Positions 25,366-34,925 of a stretch of DNA of 64,000 bases are shown here, piece after piece. Position 1 is the first letter of the stretch. Each line of letters begins with the position of its first letter. The notes below the pieces were generated by a model, which had not been told where the DNA came from, ran no database searches, and saw only the letters and a list, made by a program, of their open reading frames with translations. A program made the translations under genes and the position numbers. This DNA is from Streptomyces asoensis (GTDB lineage: Bacteria > Actinomycetota > Actinomycetes > Streptomycetales > Streptomycetaceae), in assembly GCF_013085465.1 (NCBI RefSeq), contig NZ_CP049838.1, positions 2,046,001 through 2,110,000 on the forward strand. The letters are read 5' to 3'.

Positions 25366-26178
25366 TCATCCCCGGGAAGTAGGACGGGTGCGCCCGCCGA
25401 AACCGGCGAGGACGAGGAGCAGCACCCAGGTCACGAGCAGGCTGAGCACGGACACGGCGACGGACAGCTGGGCCTGCGAGCCGCTGACGTTCACGATCCA
25501 GACGGCGAAGGGCTGGAAGCCGAGCAGCTGCGCCACGGTGAACTCGCCGAGCACCAGGGCCAGGGTGAGGAAGGAGGCGTTGAGCAGCGCGCCGCGCAGG
25601 TTGGGCAGGACGGCCTGGATCAGCGCCTGCGGCCAGCCGGCCCCGCAGCTGCGGGCGGCCTCGACGAGGGTGCCCACATCGATGGAGCGCAGCCCCGCGT
25701 CCAGGGCCCGGTACACGAACGGCAGCGCCATCACGACGTACGCCAGGACGAGCACGACGGGGAAGTCGGGGTTCTGGATCGCCACGAACGTCTGGAACAA
25801 CGGGGTGCGCGAAAGATGCTCGGGTCCCCACTTCAGCACCGTCCCGATGCCGGCGACGAACGCGATCGGCGGCACGACCAGCGGCAGCGAGCACACCACC
25901 TCGACGACCGGGCGCAGCCGGGGCGCGCCCAGCCGCAGCGCCACCATGGCGGGCACCATCAGCAGCAGGACGACGACGATGGTGGCGACGGCCAGCTCCA
26001 GCGAGAGCCGGAGACTGGATCCGAAGCCGTCGGTGGAGAAGATCCGGGTGTAGGCGTCGAAGGTGACGCCCTGTCCGGGCACGTCGACGGTGAAGACGAC
26101 CGACGCGGCCAGCGGAACCAGGAAGTACAGTCCGGCGAGGCCGAGGACTCCCCACCGCCACAGGTTCAGGCGAGCCAT
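25366..26178 (-). CDS. ABC importer permease, second subunit
   Basis: A 270-residue inner-membrane permease with six segments. The EAA-type loop reads EAARSCGAGWPQALIQAVLPNLRGA. It starts MARLNLWRWGVLGLAGLYFLVPLAASVVF. It overlaps the first permease gene by 13 bases. Together with that subunit it forms the heterodimeric channel of the importer. Confidence 0.88.
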   Translation of the reverse strand: MARLNLWRWGVLGLAGLYFLVPLAASVVFTVDVPGQGVTFDAYTRIFSTDGFGSSLRLSLELAVATIVVVLLLMVPAMVALRLGAPRLRPVVEVVCSLPLVVPPIAFVAGIGTVLKWGPEHLSRTPLFQTFVAIQNPDFPVVLVLAYVVMALPFVYRALDAGLRSIDVGTLVEAARSCGAGWPQALIQAVLPNLRGALLNASFLTLALVLGEFTVAQLLGFQPFAVWIVNVSGSQAQLSVAVSVLSLLVTWVLLLVLAGFGGRTRPTSRG

Positions 26179-27062
26179 CGCGCGCTCCGTCGTTGAAGGG
26201 GCAGATACACCGCCATGACCAGGCCCGCGACCAGGACCATGTCGAGGCTGAGGGCGAGCGCCACGTTCTCCTGGCCGACGAGCACGTTGCCGGAGATGGC
26301 GTCGGCGATCTGGAGGGTGACCAGCGGGATGGAGCTGCCCACCATGGCGGCGGCGGTGGCGTACGCGGCGAAGGCGCTGCCGAAGAGCAGCACCAGGCCG
26401 CCGAGCAGCGAGGGCAGCAGGACGGGCAGGGCGACGTGCCGCCAGTACTGCGCGGGGGTCGCGCCGTTGTTCTGCGCCGCCTCGCGCCACTGGGAGCGCA
26501 GCCCCTCCAGGGCGGGGGTGATGGTGAGCACCATCAGCGGGATCAGGAAGTACAGGTAGACGATCACCAGTCCCCAGAAGCTGTACAGGTCCCAGCCCTG
26601 GTCGGTGAGGCCGAAGTGCCGGGTCAGCACACCGGCGTTGCCGAGCGTGGCGACGAAGGCGAACGCCAGCGGGACGCCGCCGAAGTTGGCCAGTACCCCG
26701 GACGCGGTGAGCACCGCGTCGCGCAGCGCGCGGAAACGGGAGGTCACGACGGCCTGGGCCAGCGGCAGCCCGAGCAGCGCCCCCAGCCCCGCCGACACCG
26801 CGGACAGCTTCACGCTGCCGAGCAGGGCCGTCAGATACGCGCCCCGCAGGGAGGCCGTCAGGTTGTCGGCCGTGTACGAGGTGGCGCCCGTGGCCGGGTC
26901 CTTGGCGGTGAACGCGCCGTCGAGCATGGCCATGGCGGGCAGCCCGAAGGCGAGCGCGGTGAAGGCGAGCAGCGGGACGACGGCGAGCCACCCGAGGGCA
27001 CGGCGCCGCCGCTTCACCGGAGCGGCGGCCGCCGTGTCGACCCGTACGGCGGTGGAGGTCAT
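26166..27062 (-). CDS. ABC importer permease, first subunit
   Basis: A 298-residue permease with six membrane segments after a basic N-terminus (KRRRRALGWLAVVPLLAFTALAFGLPAMAML). The EAA loop is EAAQNNGATPAQYWRHVALPVLLPSLLGG. Its ATG (27062) overlaps the stop of the binding-protein gene by 4 bases. The pattern of two unlike permeases, a single ATPase and a lipoprotein receptor is that of the 2-aminoethylphosphonate/iron/polyamine import class. Confidence 0.88.
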   Translation of the reverse strand: MTSTAVRVDTAAAAPVKRRRRALGWLAVVPLLAFTALAFGLPAMAMLDGAFTAKDPATGATSYTADNLTASLRGAYLTALLGSVKLSAVSAGLGALLGLPLAQAVVTSRFRALRDAVLTASGVLANFGGVPLAFAFVATLGNAGVLTRHFGLTDQGWDLYSFWGLVIVYLYFLIPLMVLTITPALEGLRSQWREAAQNNGATPAQYWRHVALPVLLPSLLGGLVLLFGSAFAAYATAAAMVGSSIPLVTLQIADAISGNVLVGQENVALALSLDMVLVAGLVMAVYLPLQRRSARWLA

Positions 27063-28219
27063 CCGGAGACGGCCTTGGCCCAGCCCTGCCCGAGGACCGT
27101 CTTGGCCTTGCTCTGCTGGTCCTCGGTCGGGAAGGAGGGCGTTCCGGAGACCTCGGGCAGCTTGGCCGCGGCCGTCCTGTCGAGGGTGCCGGCCTTCTCC
27201 ATGGCGGTCATCAGGGCCGGCCGGGCGTACCCCTTGAGCCACAGGTTCTGGCCCTCGGCGCTGTAGAGGTACTCCTGCCACAGCCGGGCGACCGCCGGGT
27301 GCGGGGCGTCCTTGTTGATCGCCTGGGAGTAGTACTGGGAGAACTGGCCGTCGCTGGGCACCGACACCTTCCAGTCGACGCCCTTGGACCTGAACTCGTC
27401 GGCGTATCCGGCGTTGAGGTAGTCCCAGTCGATGCTGATGGGCGTCTCGCCCTTCTCGACGGTGGCCGGGGTCGACTCGACGGGCGTGTAGTTGCCGTTC
27501 TTCTTCAGCTCGGCGAAGAAGTCGAGGCCGGGCTGGATGTCGTCGAAGGAGCCGCCGCTCGCGAGGGAGGCCGCGTAGACACCGCCGAACGCGGAGCCGG
27601 ACTTGGTGGGGTTGCCGTTGAGGGCGACCTGGCCCTTGTACCGAGGCTTGAGCAGATCCGCGAAGGTGGTCGGGCAGGTCTTGACGCGCTTGGCGTCGCA
27701 GCCGATGGAGATGTAGCCGCCGTAGTCGTTGTACCAGCGGGCCTGCGCGTCCTTCTGCCCCTCGGGCAGATCGGCGAACGACGCCACCTTGTACGGCGCG
27801 AGCAGCCCCTGCTGGGCGGCGCTCAGCGCGAAGGAGCTGCCGAGGTCGAGGACGTCCGGCGCGCGGTCCTGGCCTTTCCTGGAGGTGACGGCGTTGATCT
27901 CGTCCTGGCTGGAGCCGTCGGGGTTCTCCACCGCGACCTTGATGCCGTACTTCTTCTGGAAACCGTCGATGAGGGCGCCGTAGTTGGCCCAGTCACGTGG
28001 CAGCGCGATGGCGTTCAGCGTGCCCTCCTTCTTCGCCGCCTTCACCAGGGCGTCGAGGCCGCCGAAGTCCGCGGCGGAGGCGGCGGTGGCGGCGTTCTTG
28101 CCGTCGGCGGTGGTGGAGGTGCTGGTGTCGGGGGCGGCGCCACAGGCGCTCAGGGCGAGTACGGCGACGGCGGCGAGGGCACCGCCACGGGCGGCTGTTC
28201 TCGGCAGGGGCACGGTCAC
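27059..28219 (-). CDS. ABC importer substrate-binding lipoprotein
   Basis: A 386-residue extracellular receptor. A lipoprotein signal ends at Cys26 (LALSAC). The mature part is a type II periplasmic-binding fold (AKKEGTLNAIALPRDWANYGALIDGFQKKYGIKVAVENPDGSS; TCPTTFADLLKPRYKGQVALNGNP), similar to receptors for iron, thiamine or 2-aminoethylphosphonate. The ligand is not evident, but the co-transcribed phosphatase/phosphodiesterase suggests a phosphorylated organic compound. Start GTG 28219 with GGAGAA upstream. First gene of the operon. Confidence 0.85.
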   Translation of the reverse strand: MTVPLPRTAARGGALAAVAVLALSACGAAPDTSTSTTADGKNAATAASAADFGGLDALVKAAKKEGTLNAIALPRDWANYGALIDGFQKKYGIKVAVENPDGSSQDEINAVTSRKGQDRAPDVLDLGSSFALSAAQQGLLAPYKVASFADLPEGQKDAQARWYNDYGGYISIGCDAKRVKTCPTTFADLLKPRYKGQVALNGNPTKSGSAFGGVYAASLASGGSFDDIQPGLDFFAELKKNGNYTPVESTPATVEKGETPISIDWDYLNAGYADEFRSKGVDWKVSVPSDGQFSQYYSQAINKDAPHPAVARLWQEYLYSAEGQNLWLKGYARPALMTAMEKAGTLDRTAAAKLPEVSGTPSFPTEDQQSKAKTVLGQGWAKAVSG

Positions 28220-28261
28220 GGCTTCTCCAGGGGACGCGCGAGAATGCAGGAGATTGAGGAG

Positions 28262-28279
28262 AACTTGTCTGAACAAGTT
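28262..28279. promoter_or_regulatory. Perfect palindrome in the ABC operon promoter (GntR operator)
   Basis: AACTTGT, CTGA, ACAAGTT: a perfect inverted repeat with 7-base arms and a 4-base centre, 43 bases before the binding-protein start. TTGTCTGAACAA fits the HutC/PhnF-type GntR operator pattern. The divergent GntR gene at 28432 is the likely regulator. Confidence 0.65.
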
Positions 28280-28431
28280 GGCCTCAGTACGCACGCCGCT
28301 GGTGTCCCCTTCGTAAACACTGGCGAAACCCTGAGCCCCGATTTCACGCACAGTTGCGGTGGAAGCCGAGCAGCGCCGCAGGTCGACTAGGCTGGTCAGG
28401 CTGTGTACAGCAGTCGACGCAGAGGGGAAGC

Positions 28432-29172
28432 ATGGCCGCGCGACACGAGGAGATCGCCGACGCACTGCGCCGGGCGATCGACCGCGAGGAGTACGCGGTC
28501 GGCGCGCGGCTGCCCGCCGAGACCGACCTCGCCACCCGGTACGGCGTCTCGCGCGGCACGGTCCGCCAGGCCGTCGCGGCGCTGACCGCCGAGGGGCTCA
28601 TCGGCTCCCGCCAGGGCGCCCGCCGCGTGGTTCTGGCCAGCCGCCGCAGCCAGAGCTTCGCCGAGCTGCGCAGTTTCGCCCAGTGGGCGCGCGCGATGGG
28701 CCGCGAGGCGACCGGCCGGGTCGTCTCCCAGGAGTACCGACCGGCCGCCGCCGAGGACGCCGTACGCCTCCAACTCCGCGACGGGACACCCGTGTTGCAC
28801 GTGCTGCGGCTGCGCGGTCTGGACGGCGAGCCGGTGCTCCTGGAGCGGACCGTGTACGCGGACTGGATCTCCCCGGCCGTCGAGTCCATCGAGCCGGACT
28901 GCCCCTCGGTGACCCAGCGTCTCCTCGACGACACCGGCCTGGTCTTCGCCTACGGCGAGCATGTCATCGACGCGGTGGCGGCGGGCGCCCAGGACGCCGA
29001 GCTGCTCGCCGTCCGCCGCACGAGCCCCCTGCTGCGCGTCCGCCGGGTCACCACGACCCGCGAGGGCCGCCCGGTGGAGTGGTCGGACGACCGCTACCGC
29101 TCGGACGCGGTCAGCTTCAGCGTGCACAACTCGATCGGGAACAACGCGCTGGCCCGCAAGACGGCCGAGTAG
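28432..29172 (+). CDS. GntR-family regulator, HutC subfamily
   Basis: A 246-residue regulator. The winged helix (residues ~1-70) includes EYAVGARLPAETDLATRYGVSRGTVRQAVAALTAEGLI, and the UTRA effector domain spans ~85-240 (DGTPVLHVLRLRGLDGEPVLLERTVYADWI; RTSPLLRVRRVTTTREGRPVEWSDDRYRSD). It is divergent from the ABC importer operon and most likely controls it through the palindrome at 28262-28279. The effector could be the imported ligand or its dephosphorylated product. ATG 28432 follows AGGGGAAG. Confidence 0.9.
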   Translation: MAARHEEIADALRRAIDREEYAVGARLPAETDLATRYGVSRGTVRQAVAALTAEGLIGSRQGARRVVLASRRSQSFAELRSFAQWARAMGREATGRVVSQEYRPAAAEDAVRLQLRDGTPVLHVLRLRGLDGEPVLLERTVYADWISPAVESIEPDCPSVTQRLLDDTGLVFAYGEHVIDAVAAGAQDAELLAVRRTSPLLRVRRVTTTREGRPVEWSDDRYRSDAVSFSVHNSIGNNALARKTAE

Positions 29173-29215
29173 GCCGGGCAGTCCGGCGCAGGCCGGCTCG
29201 GGCCGGCGGTTCCGC

Positions 29216-29668
29216 TCAGGTCGGCGAGCCCGCGGAGAAGCGGCGCAACAGCGGCGACAGGACCAGCACGGACTTCGTCCGTTCCACGAACGGCTCCCCC
29301 GCGATGCGCTCAAGCACCCGCTCGAAGTGGCGCATGTCGGCGGCGAAGACCTGGGCGACGGCGTCCGCCTCCCCGGTGACGGTGGACGCGGCCACGACCT
29401 CCTGGTAGCGCTCCAGGCCCCGCTGGATGGTCTCCGGGGAGGTGTTGCGCCGGCAGTAGATCTCGACGAACCCCTCGGTCTCCCAGCCGAGGGCCGCCGG
29501 GTCGACCCGTACGGTGAAGCCGGTGATCGCCCCGGTGGCCCGCAGCCGGTCCACGCGCCGCTTCACGGCGGGCGCGGACAGGCCGACCAGTTGCCCGATG
29601 TCCGCGAAGGAGCGGCGGGCGTCCTCGGCGAGGGCGTGCACGATGCGTTCGTCGAGATCGTTCAGCAC
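29216..29668 (-). CDS. Lrp/AsnC-family regulator
   Basis: A 150-residue feast/famine regulator. The N-terminal helix-turn-helix (residues 1-60) reads LNDLDERIVHALAEDARRSFADIGQLVGLSAPAVKRRVDRL; the C-terminal RAM effector domain (~65-145) includes GFTVRVDPAALGWETEGFVEIYC and VTGEADAVAQVFAADMRHFERVL. It begins 10 bases after the amino-acid permease gene and is in the same transcript. It probably binds the CGTTGCG arrays before its own operon and before davA-davB, with lysine or arginine as effector. Confidence 0.9.
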   Translation of the reverse strand: MLNDLDERIVHALAEDARRSFADIGQLVGLSAPAVKRRVDRLRATGAITGFTVRVDPAALGWETEGFVEIYCRRNTSPETIQRGLERYQEVVAASTVTGEADAVAQVFAADMRHFERVLERIAGEPFVERTKSVLVLSPLLRRFSAGSPT

Positions 29669-29678
29669 AGTGGGTTGA

Positions 29679-31154
29679 TCACTTCTCAGATGGTGCGGGC
29701 GCTGCGAGGCGGGAGCGGCGGTGGCCGTAAAGGAAGTAGAACACGAGCCCGACCGCCATCCAGACTCCGAAGACCACCCAGGTGACGGCCGAAAGGCTGC
29801 CCATCATCCAGACGCAGAGGGCGAGACCCAGGGCGGGCAGTACCGGCGAGAGCGGCACCCGGAAGGTCCGGGGCATCTCGGGACGCGTCCGGCGCAGCAC
29901 CACGACCGCGATGTTGACCAGCCCGAACGCGAACAGCGTACCGATGCTGGTGGCGTCCGCCAGCTGGCCCAACGGGATCGCGGCGGCCAGCACACCGCAG
30001 AACAGCGACACGATCACCGTGTTCACGCGGGGCGTGCCGGTCTTCGGGTGGACACGGGAGAACACCTTGGGCACCAGGCCGTCCCGGGACATCGCGAAGA
30101 GGATGCGGGTCTGGCCGTACAGCACGGTCAGGACGACGCTCGCGATGGCGATGACCGCGCAGAAGGCGAGGAGGGTGCCCCAGAAGGACTGGCCGGTCAC
30201 GTCGCGCATGATCTGCGCGAGCGCGGCCTCGGAGTCGCCGAACCGCTGCCAGGGCTTGGCGCCCACGGCGACGGCCGCGACGAGGACGTAGAGCGCCGTC
30301 ACGATGACGAGCGACAGCATGATCGCGCGGGGCAGGTCGCGCTGCGCGTTCTTCGCCTCCTCACCGGCGGTGGAGGCGGCGTCGAAGCCGATGTACGAGA
30401 AGAACAGCGTCGCGCCGGCCGCGCTGACGCCCGCCATGCCAAGAGGCATGAAGTGCTCGTAGTTGCCGGAGCGGAAACCCTGAACGCCGATGGCGCAGAA
30501 CAGCACCAGGGCGGCGATCTTCACGGCCACCATGACGGTGTTCGCGCGCGCCGACTCGCGGGCGCCGCCGAGCAGGAAGGCCATGGCGAGCAGGACGACG
30601 ATGAGGGCCGGCAGATTGAAGATGCCACCGTCCCCGGGCGGCGCCGACAGCGCGTCCGGGATGGTCACGCCGATCGTCCCGTCGAGCAGCTCGTTGAGGT
30701 ACTCGCCCCAGCCGACGGCCACTGCGGCGACCGACACGCCGTACTCCAGGACCAGACACCAGCCGCAGATCCAGGCGACCAGTTCGCCCATCGTCGCGTA
30801 CGCATACGAATACGAGGAGCCGGCGACCGGGATGGTGCCCGCCAGCTCGGCATAGGACAGAGCCGAGAAGAGCGCCGTGAGTCCGGCGATCACGAAGGAG
30901 AGCGTGACGGCCGGACCGGCCTTGGGCACCGCCTCGCCGAGGACGACGAAGATGCCGGTGCCGAGGGTGGCGCCGATGCTGATCATCGTGAGCTGCCACA
31001 GCCCGAGGGAGCGCCTGAGGGACCCTCCCTCGCCCTGGCCACCCTCGGCGACCAGGTGTTCCACGGGCTTGCGCCGCATGAGACGCGCGCCGGGCCCCGG
31101 GGACGCGGGGGCGGTCCGACTGCGTTGTTGCGGGGGTGCGCCTTGATCGAGCAC
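29679..31154 (-). CDS. Amino acid permease, CAT (cationic amino acid) type
   Basis: A 491-residue APC-superfamily transporter with 12 segments. From residue ~35: RRSLGLWQLTMISIGATLGTGIFVVLGEAVPKAGPA, followed by AELAGTIPVAGSSYSYAYATMGELVAWICGWCLVLEYG, typical of the cationic amino acid (CAT) group. Expected substrates are lysine, arginine or ornithine, taken up by proton symport. GTG 31154 has GAAGGAG 8 bases upstream. It is followed by the lrp gene; the promoter has the same box array as the lysine/arginine monooxygenase operon. Confidence 0.88.
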   Translation of the reverse strand: MLDQGAPPQQRSRTAPASPGPGARLMRRKPVEHLVAEGGQGEGGSLRRSLGLWQLTMISIGATLGTGIFVVLGEAVPKAGPAVTLSFVIAGLTALFSALSYAELAGTIPVAGSSYSYAYATMGELVAWICGWCLVLEYGVSVAAVAVGWGEYLNELLDGTIGVTIPDALSAPPGDGGIFNLPALIVVLLAMAFLLGGARESARANTVMVAVKIAALVLFCAIGVQGFRSGNYEHFMPLGMAGVSAAGATLFFSYIGFDAASTAGEEAKNAQRDLPRAIMLSLVIVTALYVLVAAVAVGAKPWQRFGDSEAALAQIMRDVTGQSFWGTLLAFCAVIAIASVVLTVLYGQTRILFAMSRDGLVPKVFSRVHPKTGTPRVNTVIVSLFCGVLAAAIPLGQLADATSIGTLFAFGLVNIAVVVLRRTRPEMPRTFRVPLSPVLPALGLALCVWMMGSLSAVTWVVFGVWMAVGLVFYFLYGHRRSRLAAPAPSEK

Positions 31155-31300
31155 GCGCTGACTCCTTCGTCGCTGCCTCTCGGCGTGACGGGAACCGGCG
31201 GCACACCTGCGCGAGCAGGAACCCACCGAGCGGGGTCCCCGCCACGCTACGTACAGCGCACGACCCTATGAGCAGGGCCGTCGCGCTAGTAATGCTGCAA

Positions 31301-31358
31301 CCTTGCGCACACACGCAAGATCGTTGCGTTCATGGAACGAGGGTGCACATTCGTTGCG
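31301..31358 (-). promoter_or_regulatory. Three-box CGTTGCG array upstream of permease-lrp operon
   Basis: CCTTGCG (31301-31307, one mismatch), CGTTGCG (31322-31328) and CGTTGCG (31352-31358), spaced 21 and 30 bases. The last two again read GATCGTTGCG and ATTCGTTGCG, as at 21493-21534. The first box is also part of a small inverted repeat TTGCG-N6-CGCAA (31303-31318). Regular helical-phase spacing is typical of Lrp-family sites. Confidence 0.6.
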
Positions 31359-31370
31359 GGCCGGCTGAAA

Positions 31371-31410
31371 GCGCCCCCATAGGGGCGCGGGGAACTGCGC
31401 GACCAGCCAA
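31371..31410. repeat. Streptomycete GC-rich intergenic repeat (GGGGCGCGGGGAAC type)
   Basis: GCGCCCCC-AT-AGGGGCGC hairpin followed by GGGGAACTGCGCGACCAGCC. This is a dispersed repeat common in Streptomyces chromosomes. It lies just beyond the 3' end of the minus-strand guaB1 gene and may act as its terminator. A second copy is at 60671-60709 and a diverged inverted one at 35702-35732. Confidence 0.7.
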
Positions 31411-31448
31411 AGCGGACCCGCACCCGAAGTACGGCCCAACCAGCGGAG

Positions 31449-32930
<1,482 letters not shown>

Positions 32931-33019
32931 TCAGCCAGGGGGAGAAGCACGTACTTCATTCTCCCACGACGGCCGTGATGCGATGCCCGGACAGAACGTC
33001 CAAGCAGCTCAGGGGGGTC

Positions 33020-33325
33020 TTAGGAGGATCCTCCGAGGGCGAGGAGCACGGACAGCGCCGGCACCTGGTCGACCGCCTGGGCGAACACGTCCTGCGCGAT
33101 CACCCACTCCTGCGGCCGCTCCTCGGCGTACGGCCGCCAGTTCCGTACGACGATCTGGAGCCCGCCGCCCCCGGGCGGGGGCGGGAGGTCGGTGAGGCTG
33201 TCGGCGAGGGCGTCCCAGTTGCGTCCGAACCAGTCGGGCAGGCCGAGGGCGTCGGCGCAGCGGTCCATCAGAGCGGACTTGTCGGTCACCCCGTCCAGAT
33301 CCAGCGTGACCACGAACTGCGTCAT
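33020..33325 (-). CDS. Barstar-family ribonuclease inhibitor
   Basis: A 101-residue cytoplasmic protein with the barstar fold pattern: VVTLDLDGVTDKSALMDRCADALGLPDWFGRNWDALADSLTDL, where the GRNWDAL segment forms the enzyme-binding helix. It overlaps the ribonuclease gene by 4 bases (translated after it), so enzyme and inhibitor are made together. It should block any ribonuclease that stays inside the cell. Confidence 0.9.
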   Translation of the reverse strand: MTQFVVTLDLDGVTDKSALMDRCADALGLPDWFGRNWDALADSLTDLPPPPGGGGLQIVVRNWRPYAEERPQEWVIAQDVFAQAVDQVPALSVLLALGGSS

Positions 33326-33741
33326 CTCAGCACCGCCCGGAACGTGTTGTAGTGATCATCGGTGTAGTAGATCTCGTCGCCCCGCCCGGTGACAACGCGT
33401 CGGGCCCCGCGGTCGCGCGAGCCCGGCGTCTCGACGGTGTATTCGTGGTAGTAACCCCGCTTGTGCGCGGGCAGCAGTCCCTCGAAGTTCCCGAAGACGG
33501 CGCCGTCCTTGGCGTACGGGAAGGGGCCGCCGTCGTCGATGAGCCGCAGCGTCCGCCGGGCCTCGGCGGGCAGCTCGGACTCCCGGACCGTGGCCAGGCC
33601 GCCGGCCCAGGACGGCTCGGCGGCCTGCGCGGCGGCCGGGGTGGAGTCCCGCGGGCCCGGCTGCCCCGACGTACAGCCGGTGAGCAGGGCGAGCGGGAGG
33701 AGCAGGCACAGGAGCACGCGGGGGACGAACCGCAGCAGCAT
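33322..33741 (-). CDS. Lipoprotein guanyl-specific ribonuclease (RNase Sa/barnase family)
   Basis: A 139-residue secreted RNase. The lipobox LLTGC puts a lipid on Cys23, followed by a short linker and the ~90-residue catalytic domain. Catalytic residues match RNase Sa: Glu100 in YYHEYTV, Arg111/Arg115 in RGARRVV and His130 in DDHYNTF. The two disulfide cysteines of RNase Sa are absent; Cys23 is the only cysteine outside the signal core. It would be tethered outside the membrane; the adjacent barstar protects the cytoplasm. Confidence 0.9.
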   Translation of the reverse strand: MLLRFVPRVLLCLLLPLALLTGCTSGQPGPRDSTPAAAQAAEPSWAGGLATVRESELPAEARRTLRLIDDGGPFPYAKDGAVFGNFEGLLPAHKRGYYHEYTVETPGSRDRGARRVVTGRGDEIYYTDDHYNTFRAVLR

Positions 33742-33791
33742 GCGTTCGATGCTGTCACGGCCGTCCCCTCATGACCTGCTGCCGGGTCCGG

Positions 33792-34835
33792 TCAGATCCC
33801 GTCCGGGTCCGTCCGGTTGAGGGCGGGCTTCGGTGTCGGCCCCGCCGTCATCAGGTAGTCGGCCGCCGACGTGTCCGTCACCAGGCTGGTGACGAGCCCG
33901 GACCGCAGCACCGCGTCGATCGCGGCCGCCTTGCGCTGCCCGCCCGCGATCGCGACGACCTCGGGGACCCGGCGCAGCTGGTCGGTCTTGACGGTGATGC
34001 ACCGCTCGCCCAGGTCCCGCCCGACCCGGCGGCCCTCGGCGTCGAAGAGGTGCGCGGACATCTCGGCGGCGACCCCGAGCGAGGCGTAGTGCGCCCGCTC
34101 CTCGTCGCTGAGCATGTCGTGCACCGTCGAGATGCCCGGCTCCCAGGAGCCGATGGAGACACAGGCGACCGTGACCTTGTCGAAGTACTCGAAGGCCCGG
34201 GCGATCCCGGTCTGGTGGCGCAGCGCAGCCGCGGTGGCCGCGTCCGGCAACAGCATCGGCGCGTAGATGGGGTGCGCGTCGCCGCCGGACACCTGGGCGG
34301 CGCGGCGGACGGCCTCGACCGAGCCGCGCTCCGCGGTCCCCGCGTCGTAGACACCCGTCAGCTGCACCACCGTGCACGGCGGCAGCCGGTCCAGCGCCGC
34401 CGCCATGTGAATGGTGGACCGGCCCCAGGCCAGCCCCAGTACGTCCCCCTCGTCGACCAGTTCGCCGAGCAGGTCCGCTGCCACCTCCCCCAGGTTCTCG
34501 GGGTCCGTGGTCTCCTCGGCCTCGGCCGGGGACTCGACCACGACGGCGTGCCTGAGGCCGTAGCGGGCGCGGAGCGCGTCCGAGCGCTCCGCGTCCAGCT
34601 CGGCCGGCACGCGGATCTCGATCCGTACGAGATCCCGTTCGAGGGCGGTCTCCAGGACCCGGGCCACTTTGAAGCGGCTGACGCCGAACTCCTCCGCGAT
34701 CTGGATCTTGGACTTTCCCTCGAGGTAGAAGCGGCGGGCCATGGCCGCCGCCTGCACCAGCTCAGCGGGTCCCATCCGCATGGCTGACCGGCCCGCCGAC
34801 ATACCCGACACGGCGTTCTCCTCACTGCTGTTCAC
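33792..34835 (-). CDS. SorC/DeoR-like sugar-binding transcriptional regulator
   Basis: A 347-residue regulator. Helix-turn-helix at residues ~25-75 (AAMARRFYLEGKSKIQIAEEFGVSRFKVARVLETALERDLV), then a phosphosugar-binding domain of the SorC type (~85-340; LGLAWGRSTIHMAAAL, VACVSIGSWEPGIST, VKTDQLRRVPEVVAIAGGQRKAAAIDAVLRSGLV). Ligands of this family are phosphorylated sugars. It is located 90 bases after rpe on the same strand, which hints at a link with pentose phosphate metabolism but is not proof. Confidence 0.88.
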   Translation of the reverse strand: MNSSEENAVSGMSAGRSAMRMGPAELVQAAAMARRFYLEGKSKIQIAEEFGVSRFKVARVLETALERDLVRIEIRVPAELDAERSDALRARYGLRHAVVVESPAEAEETTDPENLGEVAADLLGELVDEGDVLGLAWGRSTIHMAAALDRLPPCTVVQLTGVYDAGTAERGSVEAVRRAAQVSGGDAHPIYAPMLLPDAATAAALRHQTGIARAFEYFDKVTVACVSIGSWEPGISTVHDMLSDEERAHYASLGVAAEMSAHLFDAEGRRVGRDLGERCITVKTDQLRRVPEVVAIAGGQRKAAAIDAVLRSGLVTSLVTDTSAADYLMTAGPTPKPALNRTDPDGI

Positions 34836-34925
34836 ACTCTGGATACGCCGTTCATCCTCGCAGATCCGGCGCAGTTGATCAGCTCTGATGGGAGCCGTTC
34901 ACATACCTGTCGGTAAGTGGTTGGT

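Noticed and set aside
22706..26053. Very long open frame on the plus strand
   Set aside because: It lies antisense to the HAD-EEP and ABC genes, has no family signatures, and results from high G+C at third positions.
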